From the NCBI RefSeq assembly GCF_009184395.1, contig NZ_WEIC01000002.1:372001-436000 (forward strand): a stretch of 64,000 nt of DNA, written 5' to 3'. The translations under genes and the position numbers were made by a program. Positions 1-7,550 of this stretch are shown here, one piece after another (positions within the stretch are counted from its first letter, which is position 1; every line of letters starts with the position of its first letter). Source of the stretch: Amylibacter sp. SFDW26 (GTDB taxonomy: Bacteria; Pseudomonadota; Alphaproteobacteria; Rhodobacterales; Rhodobacteraceae). The notes under the pieces were generated by a model. The model was not told the DNA's origin. It saw nothing but the letters and a program-made list of their open reading frames with translations, and did not search any database.

Positions 1-146
1 AATCGCGAAACCTGTCATTTGTACAATGGTTTCCGCTCAACCAATCTATATTTTGCAACCAATGCAAATCTTAAGCGGCAATAGCCACTTGCTGAAAAGC
101 ATAAAACCTAAAGCAAAACTGACTTTAAAAAATAAGGACTAAAATC

Positions 147-617
147 ATGCGAGCATTTATATTCGTTTTACTTTTACCACTAATCGGATGTGGGGGCGAA
201 GCCAACATGGGTAGGCTGTTAAAGCAAATCAATTACAATGATGTGAAAGGAAAAGAAGCTGAATTTGTAAGAAAAGCAGATGAGATAGTTGCCCAAGTAA
301 AAGCGAAAAATTTGAAATACCTGATAGCAAATTCAGGCCCTGCTGTAAAAAGAGAACTCGGCGATGCTGGTTTGGCAAAATATTACAAAGAGCAAATATT
401 CACACATGTTAAAAGTGGAACTGTATTCCAGCGACAAAACAAAACCCGTATAATGTTTGATGAAAATGACAACGCTGGTTATGCGGTTAAATATAATTTC
501 AAGAGCGCCAATTGTGAGGGGCTTTTAAATGTTGTCGTGATTTCCTATATCAGAGAACTGCAAATCCGAGGCATTTCCTTTCGTGACTTAAAGGGCGCAG
601 GTTGTGTAAAACCCTAA
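147..617 (+). CDS. Small lipoprotein of unknown function
   Basis: A 156-aa protein with a short hydrophobic N-terminus ending in a lipobox (L-I-G-C, Cys15), so it should be exported by Sec, lipidated and anchored to a membrane. The mature part is Lys-rich and helical in its first half. It becomes more beta-like towards a C-terminus with two cysteines (about residues 124 and 153) that could form a disulfide. An AAGGA ribosome-binding site lies 8 nt before the ATG. The gene is visibly more AT-rich than the core genes further right and sits at the head of an accessory patch. A hairpin follows it at 629-649. I do not recognise a family. Confidence 0.75.
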   Translation: MRAFIFVLLLPLIGCGGEANMGRLLKQINYNDVKGKEAEFVRKADEIVAQVKAKNLKYLIANSGPAVKRELGDAGLAKYYKEQIFTHVKSGTVFQRQNKTRIMFDENDNAGYAVKYNFKSANCEGLLNVVVISYIRELQIRGISFRDLKGAGCVKP

Positions 618-628
618 GATTTCTATAG

Positions 629-649
629 GGTGCGTGTTTTGCACGCACC
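629..649 (+). terminator. GC-rich hairpin after the lipoprotein gene, possibly a REP-like element
   Basis: A perfect 8-bp stem, GGTGCGTG / CACGCACC, with a 5-nt TTTTG loop lies 12 nt after the stop codon at 617. The following bases are AT-rich but hold no proper T-run. It could be a weak terminator. It could also be a dispersed palindromic repeat, because it begins TAGGGTG as the element near 50650 does. Confidence 0.5.
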
Positions 650-723
650 TTAACAATGTTCTTTTAAGGCTGTGGTAGACATCCGTTTTACGATAAGGAA
701 TAGTCACACCAAAAGGATAAATC

Positions 724-1647
724 GTGCAGACACTCAAAACCAATCTCGATCATCTACCAGCGCGCAAACAGCGTGATCTGGAACAGATCGTTGCTGTCCT
801 GCACGAAGAGTTCGCCGATAAAATCAAAACCGCCACACAGCCCGACCGCAAATTGGGGCGTATCCTGAAAATCATTCTCTTTGGTTCCCACGCCCGTGGC
901 GATTGGGTCGAGGATCGCACCAGCGGTTATTTTTCTGACTACGATATTCTGGTGATCGTCAGCCACGCAGATTTCACCGATATGGCAACCTATTGGGCCC
1001 CTGCCGAGGATCGTTTGATGCGCGGGCGCGAAATGTTTCACAGCCTGCCGCAATTCATCGTGCATACATTGGACGAGGTGAACACGGGTCTGACAACAGG
1101 CCAGTATTTTTTCACCGACATCATCCGCGACGGCGTGCTGCTTTATGAGTTGACCGATCAAACCCCCAAAGGCCAAACGAAATATAAACTCGCCACCCCA
1201 ACGCCCCCAGATCAGGCAACCGCCAAAAAGATGGCGCAAGAGTATTATGAGCATTGGAGTGAGAGTGCAAAGAGTGGTTTAAAAGGTGCACGCTTCTACA
1301 TTGAAGGCGGCGATAAAAACGACGCAGCCTTCCTGCTACACCAAACAACAGAACGCGCCTATACGTGCTTCCTACTCACAAAAACCCTCTACAACCCCTC
1401 AACCCACAACATCAAAAACTTACGCTCTATGGCAGAAGCCAAAGAAGAACACTTGCGCCCAATCTGGCCCCGAGGCCAAAAACCTTTTGATAAACGCTTT
1501 GAATTATTGAAAAAAGCCTACGTCGAAGCACGCTATTCCAAACACTACGAGATCACAGCGGAAGAATTGGATTGGTTGTTGGAGCGTGTAGAGGATTTGG
1601 TTGGTCAGGTTGATGAACTGTGTCAGGCGTATTTGACTGGTTTATAA
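724..1647 (+). CDS. Nucleotidyltransferase (MNT) and HEPN domain fusion protein
   Basis: A 307-aa protein. Residues about 40-130 form a minimal nucleotidyltransferase fold with the signature G54-S-H-A-R-G-D60 followed by D72-Y-D74, the metal-binding pair. Residues about 165-300 are helical and HEPN-like, with an ARYSKHYE stretch near the end that may be the HEPN Arg-His motif. In split MNT/HEPN (MntA-HepT) systems the HEPN protein is an RNase toxin and the MNT protein silences it by adding AMP. In this single-chain form the two activities are joined and the role is less certain. The start is GTG, chosen because AGGA lies 6 nt upstream and homology-like sequence begins right after it. It neighbours a Panacea module, which suggests a defence or stress patch. 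Confidence 0.8.
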   Translation: MQTLKTNLDHLPARKQRDLEQIVAVLHEEFADKIKTATQPDRKLGRILKIILFGSHARGDWVEDRTSGYFSDYDILVIVSHADFTDMATYWAPAEDRLMRGREMFHSLPQFIVHTLDEVNTGLTTGQYFFTDIIRDGVLLYELTDQTPKGQTKYKLATPTPPDQATAKKMAQEYYEHWSESAKSGLKGARFYIEGGDKNDAAFLLHQTTERAYTCFLLTKTLYNPSTHNIKNLRSMAEAKEEHLRPIWPRGQKPFDKRFELLKKAYVEARYSKHYEITAEELDWLLERVEDLVGQVDELCQAYLTGL

Positions 1648-1653
1648 TTTTAC

Positions 1654-1995
1654 TCAATCAGATTTTTTGGTACCCATTACATATCCAGCGATAGTTAGTT
1701 CGAAAGTAATAAGTTTTTCAAGAATGTTTGCAGCGTTATCGTTCCAGATCATAACAAATAGTGAAATTAGAATTGCTATAAACCCAAGTAATAAGAGAAT
1801 TAGACAAGTATTAAGTGAAGAATCTGACGAACCAATTAACTTGCCAAAAGGCCCTTGTTCCGTCTCTTTCTCCTCTAAGCTTCTTTTGTGAGCTGCCTCT
1901 ACAGCCTTTTCATCTGGGGATGAAAAGGCGCCAGCTTCGTCGCTTGGGGTTGGGTTTTGGTCTATATCAAGCTGGTTGTCTGTGTCCGCGCCCAT
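1654..1995 (-). CDS. Small membrane protein, candidate toxin partner of the Panacea gene
   Basis: A 113-aa protein with an acidic, Pro/Ser-rich N-terminal tail (about residues 1-40), a charged helix and then a strong transmembrane segment (about 60-85). A second, amphipathic or hydrophobic segment (about 90-108) ends in G-T-K-K-S-D. The frame is open further upstream to 2118, but the ATG at 1995 is preferred: it starts 29 nt inside the end of the Panacea gene, as coupled second cistrons do, and the upstream extension has no membrane or domain logic. Panacea antitoxins are known to be paired with unrelated toxins, some of which attack membranes, so this protein is the obvious partner. That role is inferred only from position and topology. 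Confidence 0.7.
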   Translation of the reverse strand: MGADTDNQLDIDQNPTPSDEAGAFSSPDEKAVEAAHKRSLEEKETEQGPFGKLIGSSDSSLNTCLILLLLGFIAILISLFVMIWNDNAANILEKLITFELTIAGYVMGTKKSD

Positions 1996-2518
1996 GCTGC
2001 TCGCTCTGATTATTTGCGGCAATTTCTGCAGCATTAAGTAGTTCGTTAAATTCTTCCCAGATATATTGATCTGGTATATCGGTGTTGAAAGCCACACTAA
2101 AGTTGTTGTCAGTTGCAACTCTATGCCACGGAGTTCCTGCTTTGTGTGTTAAGTCAGAAAGTGCAAACCCAGAAAGATGTCCATACCTACCCCAAATCCA
2201 TCTAATAAGATTACGGGTATATTCATCACTTTGATCTACATTTTCTGGTTGACCAAAGGGATTAGATGATTGTGGCGCAACAATAGGTTTGCGCCCAAAT
2301 ATTTTGAACGCATGATATAGGCTATCGAAAACAGGACCATGCTTCCAAATTTCAGGGCCTTCAGTCGTTAAGCGAACACCATTTAGCCCCTCTACAGCCA
2401 ACCACCATCCATATGAACAGTAAACTAGCTTTTGAAGCTTCATATGTTCGATACCGTTTGTTCCAAATTGCTCAAGAAAATTATTTGCTATAGCAAGTGG
2501 GGTATAAGGTGCGGGCAT
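1967..2518 (-). CDS. Panacea-domain (DUF4065, SocA/GepA-like) protein, probable antitoxin
   Basis: A 183-aa protein with the Panacea signature: a helical N-terminus, M26-K-L-Q-K-L-V-Y33, then E-I-W-K-H-G-P-V about 30 residues later. The family includes Caulobacter SocA (a ClpXP adaptor for the SocB toxin), phage GepA proteins and the antitoxins of PanAT systems. The ATG at 2518 is preferred over the in-frame ATG at 2578. A GAGGTGG sequence precedes 2518, and the 20 extra residues look like out-of-frame leader sequence. The start shares one base with the stop of the 29-codon ORF upstream (TAATG), so translation is probably coupled. The next gene overlaps its 3' end. Confidence 0.85.
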   Translation of the reverse strand: MPAPYTPLAIANNFLEQFGTNGIEHMKLQKLVYCSYGWWLAVEGLNGVRLTTEGPEIWKHGPVFDSLYHAFKIFGRKPIVAPQSSNPFGQPENVDQSDEYTRNLIRWIWGRYGHLSGFALSDLTHKAGTPWHRVATDNNFSVAFNTDIPDQYIWEEFNELLNAAEIAANNQSEQHGRGHRQPA

Positions 2519-2607
2519 TATATCCACCTCGACATTGCGCCATAATGGATACTGTTGCCGATCGTGTCCGCGGGGCATTTCTGACCCTGTGGCCTGTATG
2601 GCATCAT
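2518..2607 (-). CDS. 29-codon leader ORF coupled to the Panacea gene, possibly a gene remnant
   Basis: This ORF begins ATG-ATG behind a near-ideal ribosome-binding site (GGAGGAAAC at 2608-2616). It encodes MMPYRPQGQKCPADTIGN and 11 further residues, then stops with TAA whose last A is the first base of the Panacea ATG. The Shine-Dalgarno sequence is better than that of most genes in the window. The PADxIGN stretch reminds me of a small alphaproteobacterial protein family with a KGQKRPADVIGNA-like start. If so, this is the 5' end of such a gene truncated by a frameshift. It could instead be a regulatory leader peptide. Confidence 0.5.
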   Translation of the reverse strand: MMPYRPQGQKCPADTIGNSIHYGAMSRWI

Positions 2608-2822
2608 GTTTCCTCCATTTATAAGCTTTTTCTACTACTTATATTACTGATTTGGCAATAGACTTGGCTTTTATCAAGATAAACTTGCAAATATAGGCCA
2701 TACCACTAGTAAAAAACGTGTGAGTTAAGAATGCGTTAATATTCTATTGAAAGATTTAATATTTTGGTCACGCATTACAACCTTTGATTTATATACCATA
2801 ATGATATCAATACCTTAACCCA

Positions 2823-2840
2823 ATGTCCCAACTGGGACAT
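2823..2840. repeat. 18-bp near-palindrome, copy 1 (ATGTCCCA-AC-TGGGACAT)
   Basis: Two 8-bp perfect inverted arms are separated by AC. The site lies 2 bp beyond the stop codon of the minus-strand ligase gene (2843-4156), in the intergenic region after the accessory patch. An exact reverse-complement copy occurs at 50820-50837. It may be a protein-binding site, a small repeat or the stem of a terminator, though no T-run follows on either strand. Confidence 0.7.
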
Positions 2841-2842
2841 CC

Positions 2843-4156
2843 CTAAGCTGTATTCAAATAAGTCCGATATTCAAAGGCACTGACCTCTGTTTCAAACCGT
2901 TCCAATTCCTGACGTTTTGCTTTCAGATAGATACTCTTTAAAATCGGATCAAAAATAACGCCGATGGCCTCAGACGCCTCAAAAATATCCAGCGCCGCTT
3001 CCCAAGAATTCGGCAGTTTTTCCAGATCAGCCGCATAAGCATCCCCTGTGATTGGATCAGGTGCCACAGCCTTGGTTTCGATCCCATGCAGCGCCCCCCC
3101 CAATATCGCCGCGAGTATCAGGTAAACATTCGCATCCCCCCCCGCCACACGGTGCTCAATCCGCCGCGCTATATCAGGCCCACCTGGAATACGGATCGCA
3201 GCGGTCCTATTCTCATACCCCCACCCCACAGCGCTGGGCGCATGACTGTGTGCCGCGAAACGGCGGTAAGAATTATAATGCGGTGCAAAGATCGCCATCG
3301 ATGCAGGCATCATATCCAGACACCCTGCTACTGCATGTTTTAAAAGGTCAGACCCTTCATCCGTGCCATTCGCAAAGATATTGTTTCCATCTTTATCCAG
3401 AACAGAAAAATGAACATGCAACCCATTCCCAGCCCGATCCCCAAAAGGTTTCGCCATGAAGGTTGCCGCTAGTTCTTGATCACGCGCAACTGACCGTACG
3501 ATCCGTTTGAATAGCATCGCATCATCAGCGGCCTTCAAGGGATCGGGTACATGGTTCAGGTTGATTTCAAACTGACCTGTACCGCCTTCGGAAATAACGG
3601 CATCCGCTGGTACATCCCACGCTTCACATTCTTTATAGACTGCATTTAGAAAAGGTTCGTGTAGGTCTAATGTGTCTATAGCCTCTAACACTTCAAACTC
3701 TTGATTGATGGGTGCCATTTGTGCGGTGCCATAAATGGATTCTGGGTCTGTTAGATAGAATTCCATCTCTGTAGCAACGACAACAGTTAATCCCTTAGCT
3801 TTGTAGCGATCTACTATATGAGCCAAAGCTTGACGTGGGTCGCCGAGGAATGGCGTCTTGTCTTCGTTTAAGAATGTACAAGGAACCAAAACGGTTGATT
3901 CTTCTGCTGTTGATACGGTTAACGGCCCGCGACCAGTCGGAATACAGTATCCATCGCCATCGCCAGATTCGAAAACCAATTCGCTGTTTGGAATATCACG
4001 CCCCCAAATATCGATGCCCATGATTGAAATGGGCATTCGGAAGCCATCCTTAAGAATGGTATCCAGCTTGCTTGCAGGCAAACGTTTCCCGCGCATCTGT
4101 CCATTTAGGTCAAAAACGCCAACTTGAACATGCGGGGCCTGTGTTTTGTCAGTCAT
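2843..4156 (-). CDS. Glutamine synthetase family protein (gamma-glutamyl-amine ligase type)
   Basis: A 437-aa ATP-dependent ligase of the glutamine synthetase superfamily. Visible landmarks are a beta-grasp N-terminus, the catalytic E-M-E-F-Y element near residue 133, G-Q-F-E-I-N near 200, an H-V-H-F-S segment near 252 and G-Y-E-N-R-T-A-A-I-R-I-P near 320. Length and divergence from true GlnA place it with the PuuA-like group, which joins glutamate to polyamines or other amines. The true substrate cannot be read from sequence. The gene is alone on its strand, with a divergent LysR gene upstream and a palindrome directly after it. A nitrogen or amine assimilation role controlled by that LysR protein is an inference. 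Confidence 0.85.
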   Translation of the reverse strand: MTDKTQAPHVQVGVFDLNGQMRGKRLPASKLDTILKDGFRMPISIMGIDIWGRDIPNSELVFESGDGDGYCIPTGRGPLTVSTAEESTVLVPCTFLNEDKTPFLGDPRQALAHIVDRYKAKGLTVVVATEMEFYLTDPESIYGTAQMAPINQEFEVLEAIDTLDLHEPFLNAVYKECEAWDVPADAVISEGGTGQFEINLNHVPDPLKAADDAMLFKRIVRSVARDQELAATFMAKPFGDRAGNGLHVHFSVLDKDGNNIFANGTDEGSDLLKHAVAGCLDMMPASMAIFAPHYNSYRRFAAHSHAPSAVGWGYENRTAAIRIPGGPDIARRIEHRVAGGDANVYLILAAILGGALHGIETKAVAPDPITGDAYAADLEKLPNSWEAALDIFEASEAIGVIFDPILKSIYLKAKRQELERFETEVSAFEYRTYLNTA

Positions 4157-4184
4157 AGTGTGAGCGCCTAAATAAGAGTTACCA

Positions 4185-4198
4185 TAATTTGATCAAAT
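4185..4198. promoter_or_regulatory. Candidate operator: 14-bp perfect palindrome AATTTGATCAAATT
   Basis: A perfect palindrome lies in the divergent region between the ligase gene (start 4156) and the LysR gene (start 4373), 29 bp upstream of the ligase start codon. Its position fits an autoregulatory or activation site for the LysR protein, but simple AT-rich palindromes also arise by chance. Confidence 0.3.
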
Positions 4199-4372
4199 TT
4201 TTGATGCAGGGTCAATCATGCTGTTTGTCTTATTATAAGGGCACTTATCCACAAAAAGTGAGAAATGTGGCAAAACTAAGTTTGAAATAACCCAGCAATG
4301 GACAGGTTGTTTCCTAAATGTGGACAAATTTAAAGGGGAAACAATGACCTAGTTTTAACGAGGATTGTCAGT

Positions 4373-5278
4373 ATGGACCGATTAACAGAAATGGAAGCAT
4401 TCGCTAAAGTTGTCGATAGCGGAGGCTTTACTGATGCGGCAAAGAAAATGGGATTATCGAAATCCGCCGTATCCAAACACGTCTCATCTTTAGAAGCACG
4501 TCTTGGCGCACGGTTGTTAAACCGCACAACACGCCGCGTTAGTCCAACAGAAATTGGCTTGGCTTATTACGATAAAGCAAAGCAGGTTTTGGTGGATGCT
4601 ATAGAAGCAGACGCTATGGTATCGTCTATGCAAGTGGCCCCACGAGGTTCATTGCGCTTGGCAGCGTCACCTGATTTTGGTGGCAATCATTTGTCGGGTG
4701 CGCTGGGGAACTTCCTAGGCTTATACCCTGAGGTTTCCGTCGACATGGTGCTGAGCAATCAAAACCTTGATCCTGTTGCAGACAGCTATGATCTTGTTAT
4801 TCGCGTTGGTCAGCAACAAGACAGCAGCATCATGGCAAAAAAACTTGCATCTACACAGATGAAAATTGTGGGCTCGCCGCGCTATTTTGAAAAAAATGGT
4901 ATGCCAACACGCATCGAAGACTTGAACCACCACAGTTTGCTTCATTATTCAAACCAGCCAGCGGGTAGCGTTTGGAAACTAAAGTCTAATACAGGTGAAA
5001 TACGTTCTGTTCGCGCCAGCGGTAACCTAACAGCAAATGATGGCCAGTCACTATTGCAAGCAGCTGAAGCTGGTTTGGGCATCGCGTTCTTGCCGTGTTT
5101 CTTGTATCATGAGAAATTGGAAAAGGGTTCTTTGATCTCTGCCCTAAGTGATCTGCCAGAACAATCACAAGATATCTATGCAATGTACCCACATGGACAA
5201 TATACGCAGCCAAAATTGCGCGCTTTCCTTGATTTTCTTGCAGAGCATTTCAAGAATAAAGGTATGGGCAACTGGTAA
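4373..5278 (+). CDS. LysR-family transcriptional regulator (CrgA-like)
   Basis: A 301-aa LysR protein. Residues 1-60 form the winged helix-turn-helix with the typical M-x-A-F-x-x-V-V-x-x-G-G-F-T-x-A-A-x-K-M start and S-K-S-A-V-S-K-H recognition helix. Residues about 90-295 are the substrate-binding co-inducer domain. An AGG ribosome-binding site lies 9 nt before the ATG. It is divergent from the glutamine synthetase-like gene, the classic arrangement of a LysR regulator and its target, so control of that gene is likely but unproven. The effector is unknown. Confidence 0.9.
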   Translation: MDRLTEMEAFAKVVDSGGFTDAAKKMGLSKSAVSKHVSSLEARLGARLLNRTTRRVSPTEIGLAYYDKAKQVLVDAIEADAMVSSMQVAPRGSLRLAASPDFGGNHLSGALGNFLGLYPEVSVDMVLSNQNLDPVADSYDLVIRVGQQQDSSIMAKKLASTQMKIVGSPRYFEKNGMPTRIEDLNHHSLLHYSNQPAGSVWKLKSNTGEIRSVRASGNLTANDGQSLLQAAEAGLGIAFLPCFLYHEKLEKGSLISALSDLPEQSQDIYAMYPHGQYTQPKLRAFLDFLAEHFKNKGMGNW

Positions 5279-5291
5279 ATACCAGCCCTCG

Positions 5292-6008
5292 TTAAACTGA
5301 CCTTTTGAAGCGGTAGTGATAAGCTGCCGCTTCTGTCATTCCTAGGGTTTGGTAAAGTGTACATGCAGGGACGTTTTCCCTGACGGTTAGGACAGCCAGC
5401 CAATTGCAATTATGATCTTTTGCCCAAAGAGCCGCTTTATACATCAAAGCGTTTGCAACGCCTTTGCGGCGATGATCCTTTGACACCTCAACAGCGTGAA
5501 CCATTGCAATGCCTTTATGAGCAGCAACAAAAGCTACACCCATATCTGAGCTTTCTAAGATTGTTTTGGGTGCCGTAACCCGTTCCATAATTGACAAGCG
5601 ATCTGGGCTGATACCGCCATCATTCCATATGGTTTTGGCATCATTGCTAGGAGATTCTGCTAGGTTAACACTATGACTTGTGTATTTCTGTTTTAACAAG
5701 TCGCTAACTGGACTGGCCAAAACCACAACAGGATCGACGATACCGTAATCTGCCTGTTCTAAAACATTGTCCAATGCGGCATCTGAATCCCTGACCATGA
5801 ATAATGACTTTTGTCCCAAAGCGGTCATCTGTTGTTCGGCAACGATTATATCCACATCATCTATGGGTGCTTCTAGGGTTGCCGCAGATACACGTTTTCC
5901 ACCACCTGCCCCCTCACGCAGCATCCAGCCATCATGACTGATGAATTGCTTTGCTGACCATGTTGCATCAACAGCGCTAAAGAGTTCTTGTGATGTGGGT
6001 TTTTGCAT
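5292..6008 (-). CDS. GNAT family N-acetyltransferase
   Basis: A 238-aa protein whose C-terminal half carries a GNAT core: a beta strand V-A-F-V-A-A-H-K-G, then V-E-V-S-K-D-H-R-R-K-G-V-A-N-A-L-M, the acetyl-CoA pyrophosphate loop (Q/R-x-x-G-x-A type), and L-Y-Q-T-L-G-M near the end. The N-terminal half is divergent. A TTG codon sits just before the ATG at 6008; the ATG is taken as the start. The gene lies 5 bp after the MoaB-like gene and is probably cotranscribed with it. Its substrate is unknown. Confidence 0.85.
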   Translation of the reverse strand: MQKPTSQELFSAVDATWSAKQFISHDGWMLREGAGGGKRVSAATLEAPIDDVDIIVAEQQMTALGQKSLFMVRDSDAALDNVLEQADYGIVDPVVVLASPVSDLLKQKYTSHSVNLAESPSNDAKTIWNDGGISPDRLSIMERVTAPKTILESSDMGVAFVAAHKGIAMVHAVEVSKDHRRKGVANALMYKAALWAKDHNCNWLAVLTVRENVPACTLYQTLGMTEAAAYHYRFKRSV

Positions 6009-6013
6009 CAAGT

Positions 6014-6736
6014 TTACCCTAAAAAAGCGGCTTCTATTTCTGCGGCTACTGCTGCTACGCGGTCTGCGTTTGTTGAGCGGACAACAAGCTTACATCCGAA
6101 GCTACCATCATTATAATAAGGATATGAGCCAATCGCTGTATCAGAGTTTGCTTTGGCGATTTGCCCCAGAATTTTAGCGATGTCCCCTTCTTTTTGTGCG
6201 ACATCCACGGTTTGTGACAAAATCTTTTTACCCGCTCCAAGTTTTGGCAACAAACCTTCTAACATCGCTTCAAAGATTTTTGGAACGCCAGCCATTGTAT
6301 GAACATTGCCTGTCGAAAACCCTGGGGCTTTTGAAATGGGGTTATCGATTAAAACAGAGCCATCAGGTACACGCGCCATACGCAAACGCGTTTCAGTTAA
6401 TTCTGTTTCTGGATTATCGTAGTTCTGTGCCAAAGCGGCACGGGCATCATCGCGCACACCAATCGAAACGCCAAAAGCTTTGGCTACACAATCTGCTGTG
6501 ATATCGTCATGCGTTGGCCCAATGCCGCCACTGGTAAAGACATGAGTATATTTCACACGCAATGCATTTACGGCGCCAACGATTTCATCTTCATCGTCTG
6601 CAACTATACGCACCTCATTCAAATCGATACCGACTAGGGTTAATTGTTTTGCAAGGTGATGCATATTCGAATCGCGCGTGCGTCCAGACAGGATTTCATC
6701 GCCAATAACGATCATTGCGGCTGTTGGATTGCTCAT
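6014..6736 (-). CDS. Molybdopterin-binding domain protein (CinA N-terminal/MoaB-like)
   Basis: A 240-aa single-domain protein. It opens with A-A-M-I-V-I-G-D-E-I-L-S-G-R-T-x-D-x-N, the first conserved motif of the MoCF/CinA fold, and has T-S-G-G-I-G-P-T-H-D-D near residue 70, the second motif. Such proteins are usually labelled competence/damage-inducible protein A, but this one has only the MoCF-like half and lacks the CinA deamidase domain. By family comparison it may be a nucleotide-pyrophosphatase-like enzyme rather than a molybdenum enzyme. It is divergent from sfsA with 39 bp between start codons. Confidence 0.85.
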   Translation of the reverse strand: MSNPTAAMIVIGDEILSGRTRDSNMHHLAKQLTLVGIDLNEVRIVADDEDEIVGAVNALRVKYTHVFTSGGIGPTHDDITADCVAKAFGVSIGVRDDARAALAQNYDNPETELTETRLRMARVPDGSVLIDNPISKAPGFSTGNVHTMAGVPKIFEAMLEGLLPKLGAGKKILSQTVDVAQKEGDIAKILGQIAKANSDTAIGSYPYYNDGSFGCKLVVRSTNADRVAAVAAEIEAAFLG

Positions 6737-6775
6737 CTTGCTTGTCCTTATTTTATATGCGGCCTAAGTTTCGGT

Positions 6776-7480
6776 ATGAACTTTGATACACCCCTTATAC
6801 CCGCAACCTTGATCCGTAGATATAAGCGTTTTTTAGCAGACGTCACGTTGAATGATGGACGTGAAATAACAGCACATGTTGCGAACCCTGGTTCAATGTT
6901 AGGGATGAAGGATGAAGGTTTACGTGTTTGGTTAGAGCCGAATGATGATCCTAAGCGGAAGCTGAAGTATTCTTGGAAGATTGCGGAACTGGATGGTGGC
7001 GCAATGGTTGGCGTTGATACGGGTATGCCGAATAAGATTGTTGGCGAAGCCTTAAGGAATGGCTTGATCCCAGAACTGATTTACCAAAATGTTAAACCAG
7101 AGGTGAAATATGGCGAGAACTCCCGCATTGATTTTCTGTTAAGCGAAGAGGGTAAAGTGGATTGTTATGTTGAGATCAAAAGTGTCACGCTTTCTCGGCA
7201 AACTGGGTTGGCAGAGTTTCCTGATAGTGTAACTGCACGTGGTGCAAAGCATATGGGTGAATTGGCGAATGTTGTGCAATCTGATCAACGTGCCGTTATA
7301 TTATATTTATTGCAGCGCAATGACTGTGACCGCTTTGATATTGCGGGGGATATTGATCCAAAATACCAAACGGCATTTATGACGGCACGCGAAGCAGGGG
7401 TAGAGGTTTTGTGTTACAGAACCAACCTTTCGCAAACAGGTATTGAAATAAGCGAGAAAATACCCCTAGCATTTGCATAA
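6776..7480 (+). CDS. sfsA: DNA/RNA nuclease SfsA (sugar fermentation stimulation protein homologue)
   Basis: A 234-aa protein of the usual SfsA length. It has the family start L-I-x-R-Y-K-R-F-L-A-D-V and the H-V-A-N-P-G-S-M-L-G motif. A PD-(D/E)XK-like core follows, with S-R-I-D-F-L and C-Y-V-E-I-K-S-V-T-L. The family binds nucleic acid, and E. coli SfsA affects maltose gene expression; the biochemical role here is not known. The frame is open back to 6644, but the extra residues overlap the divergent gene and match nothing, so the ATG at 6776 is the start. Confidence 0.92.
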   Translation: MNFDTPLIPATLIRRYKRFLADVTLNDGREITAHVANPGSMLGMKDEGLRVWLEPNDDPKRKLKYSWKIAELDGGAMVGVDTGMPNKIVGEALRNGLIPELIYQNVKPEVKYGENSRIDFLLSEEGKVDCYVEIKSVTLSRQTGLAEFPDSVTARGAKHMGELANVVQSDQRAVILYLLQRNDCDRFDIAGDIDPKYQTAFMTAREAGVEVLCYRTNLSQTGIEISEKIPLAFA

Positions 7481-7550
7481 TCTGCAATGTTCCCATATGT
7501 GGTTTCACGTAGATTTATTTTGATGCTTACAGCCCACAAGGATTGCTCTT

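Noticed and set aside
1996-2118. Longer start for the small membrane protein next to Panacea
   Set aside because: The extra 41 codons overlap the Panacea coding sequence deeply and have no ribosome-binding site; the ATG at 1995 fits a coupled second cistron.
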